Source of the DNA: an uncultured Aquimarina sp.
GTDB taxonomy: Bacteria > Bacteroidota > Bacteroidia > Flavobacteriales > Flavobacteriaceae
Assembly (NCBI GenBank): GCA_947503835.1
Contig: CANNFM010000002.1
Location: forward strand, 372,001-436,000
DNA: 64,000 nt
Reading direction: 5' to 3'
Position 1 is the first letter of the stretch; the number at the start of each line of letters is the position of its first letter. The notes beneath the pieces were generated by a model. The model saw only the letters and a program-made list of their open reading frames with translations, searched no databases and was not told the DNA's origin. Positions 63,201 through 64,000 of this stretch are shown here, in pieces. A program made the translations under genes and the position numbers.

Positions 63201-63794
63201 ACAAATTATTTCTTGCGTCCCCGTCTGGATCCCGTATTGCCAATTATACACAATAGGGTTAAAATCAGGGGAAGCTGTAATATTAATTGGATCTTCAAAT
63301 CCTGCTAAATCCGAAACCGTAGTTCTATCTACTACCGGAACAGGAATAACCTCATAATCAAACTCTATATCCTGATTTACATCACTACTATTATTATGAT
63401 AATAATCATATCTCCCGTTATCACATGGATTCATAGCAATAGTATTTCTTAAAGGAGGATTTGTTTCTACCCTTCGTCCTTTAGAACAACTTGTACTAAC
63501 CCCTTGATCCCTTGCATCATTTGCAAATAAATATAGTTCTAACCGTTCAACAATTCCCGGTACGGTATAGTCCCTATCTGCACTTGACCCTTCTTCAAAG
63601 TTTCCTTTATTATACCGAATAAGCAAATGTTCTCCTCCATCTTTTGTAAAAGCGGTTAGAGTAACAATCTCATCACACCTTCTATCTTCGAAACGAGAGC
63701 TATAGCTATAATTTCTAACTTTTACAATCGATTCTTGCCCATACGAAGTTGCAAAAAAGAACAGACAACCTAGTATTGTTATAATTTTTTTCAT
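60300..63794 (-). CDS. SprB-repeat-type adhesin with T9SS type A sorting domain
   Basis: The 1164-residue protein has a signal peptide (KKIITILGCLFFFATSYG) and then repeated Ig-like SprB repeats of ~85 residues, each with a Cys and GG-P-Y-YxW core, seen in KPYTYRWSNGD and KPYTYKWSTGG. A C-terminal ~80-residue type A sorting domain (FIVYPNPNEGSFKAKVTL to LKLVFE) directs secretion by the type IX system and attachment to the surface. SprB-type proteins move along the cell to drive gliding, so surface binding is expected. It starts 3 bases after the end of the next gene upstream. Confidence 0.92.
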   Translation of the reverse strand: MKKIITILGCLFFFATSYGQESIVKVRNYSYSSRFEDRRCDEIVTLTAFTKDGGEHLLIRYNKGNFEEGSSADRDYTVPGIVERLELYLFANDARDQGVSTSCSKGRRVETNPPLRNTIAMNPCDNGRYDYYHNNSSDVNQDIEFDYEVIPVPVVDRTTVSDLAGFEDPINITASPDFNPIVYNWQYGIQTGTQEIICGVISITPLVFEYCTVPTFDWFELDVTNLQDATVILKDFLNEDIIGEKIYFRIQSCDQNASNIIDYRVRKSAPHIVSIETKDVSCYNSIDPNTGKGDGEIVITFDRPLDGDKDLFGFEVFDDDKNANVTNDDNIIVFNGSPDNPLQHTISELPGSTTFFTLKIIGQYNGIPYYTEADSHKEDFVINRPSPVEFDNDLQADATDVWCHGGDDGTITLVAKGGTQEVDNEYYEYLIKRENQSWDDPTVEWRPFSNKTTHTITELNTTTGIYKGIYHIQIRDKNECEARDINGTDSEGNPLLGPITVKIVEIKEPVDPLTIAIDLVNEPRAFGFEDGRIIAVIKGGTAKADNSYDYQWVDGNNAPVNTTIESFNADGDYTVTLHSIGTGTYKITARDANHGVAINKQGCIEVSDPYFLDQPDPLKVNIEILNEVSCNRENEYNNGEDSNDPFGEPDQFQDGALIAYVTGGVRFDKTTANAGECRANFMPYCYTWKKDVGGVWLDVNVNDSIVRNLSEGTFALNVEDKNGIVLGTYTPISTANGREYELVQAIDSLKYLPQPDKLEVSFTKTVISCAEGNDAMATAFVKGGTKPYTYRWSNGDRDTASIENLFAGTYILYVEDAKGCQLEGSVTIEQPNGLVIDPIVVKSPTCFEGSDGEIEVNITGGVKPYTYKWSTGGNSNKISGLTQGTYVLEIIDGKGCKAFDEMTLVDPDPIVVNMEEKRSICADQTLNLDITIDDTAATYSWSSDNGFTSSESTVELTEPGRYTATITSGFGCIGVGDIVVEVFDTLIDSDFLITTQAYTGEDVILVNVSEPMGERVEWTIPEGIDVISKTDEELILRFGEEGAYDIKLRSYQMDCYEDFTKTVLVQPAIETPGASTSQSEFIEEFIVYPNPNEGSFKAKVTLAEASNVTIKIIDLMSGKIVNERTENNSLDFLLDYSMSMSSGVYLILLETPNGSSQTLKLVFE

Positions 63795-63796
63795 AT

Positions 63797-64000
63797 CTAA
63801 AAAATTACTTCTTTTGTTTCCACTTTTGAATGATTTCCATTCTTAGTAATAGCTTTTAAACTATATACATATGTATTCCCAGGAGAAATAGAGCTATCCA
63901 CTATTCGATTAGTCATATTAGGCATTTGTTTAAACAAAACCGGCTTACCCTCCTTTTTTGATTTATATATTATAATTTCTATTACTTCCTTAGGCATTTT
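63797..64000 (-). CDS. C-terminal end of a fibronectin type III protein (cut by window end)
   Basis: The frame runs through base 64000, so only the last 67 residues are seen. They form the end of an FN3 domain: SPGNTYVYSLKAITKNGNHS followed by KVETKEVIF. Partial gene; the rest lies outside. The stop is 2 bases before the start of the SprB-repeat gene, so they form one operon with the PKD and toxin-like genes. Confidence 0.75.
   Translation of the reverse strand, partial: KMPKEVIEIIIYKSKKEGKPVLFKQMPNMTNRIVDSSISPGNTYVYSLKAITKNGNHSKVETKEVIF

Overview
The window (about a third GC, dense genes on both strands) reads as a chromosomal segment of a marine-type Bacteroidetes, most likely a Flavobacteriaceae member; an Aquimarina-like genus is only a guess. 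Support comes from the HU promoter of the TTG-N19-TAnnTTTG type, SprB-like repeats with a type IX secretion (T9SS) C-terminal domain, DUF4290 next to murA, carboxypeptidase-regulatory-domain and PorT-like outer-membrane proteins, and several flavobacterial families of unknown function.

Layout. 1-3816: the tail of an aquaporin, a small unknown protein, an SRPBCC-SDR-photolyase operon and a SnoaL-like protein. 3843-11549: an outer-membrane barrel, a LysR regulator and a complete divergent histidine-utilisation operon (hutH, hutI, hutU, hutG), with a long palindrome between regulator and operon. 11691-14502: a carboxypeptidase-regulatory-domain protein, a 700-base AT-rich gap holding a probable 32-residue peptide gene, a conserved unknown, and a cold-shock gene. 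14576-26735: a long minus-strand acyl-CoA catabolic cluster (MaoC, four oxidoreductases/SDRs, an enoyl-CoA isomerase-like protein, two acyl-CoA dehydrogenases, an APH-type kinase) broken by palindromic repeats and preceded by a Crp-family regulator. The kinase plus acyl-CoA dehydrogenase pair recalls the LvaA/LvaC and ACAD10/11 route for 4-hydroxyacyl-CoAs. 27002-42192: a PAS histidine kinase, murA with Asp at the catalytic Cys position, DUF4290 and DUF493 proteins, a molybdenum hydroxylase operon with its maturation genes, an AAA ATPase-recQ-fmt run, HU, YqgE, a class IV aminotransferase, a START-like protein and a tRNA with a CAT anticodon.

The standout is 42322-45933, a compact three-gene minus-strand operon for a ribosomally made, azole-modified peptide (TOMM). 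It comprises a 116-residue precursor whose core is 13 consecutive Val-Cys-X units (ten of them Val-Cys-Gln) plus three more cysteines, a single-chain cyclodehydratase (RRE-like, E1-like with a zinc tetracysteine, and YcaO domains), and a SagB-type FMN dehydrogenase. Three imperfect 24-base repeats lie upstream. No exporter, protease or immunity gene is visible beside it.

46415-64000 is a surface and antagonism region. It holds a beta-barrel with a coiled-coil tail, two unknown envelope proteins, and a 2089-residue polymorphic-toxin-like protein (FN3, HExxH metalloprotease, pre-toxin and C-terminal toxin module) with an immunity-like gene 3 bases downstream. Upstream in the same direction lie a PKD lipoprotein, an SprB-repeat/T9SS protein and the end of an FN3 protein that runs off the window. 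No CRISPR array, rRNA, transposase or phage gene was seen.
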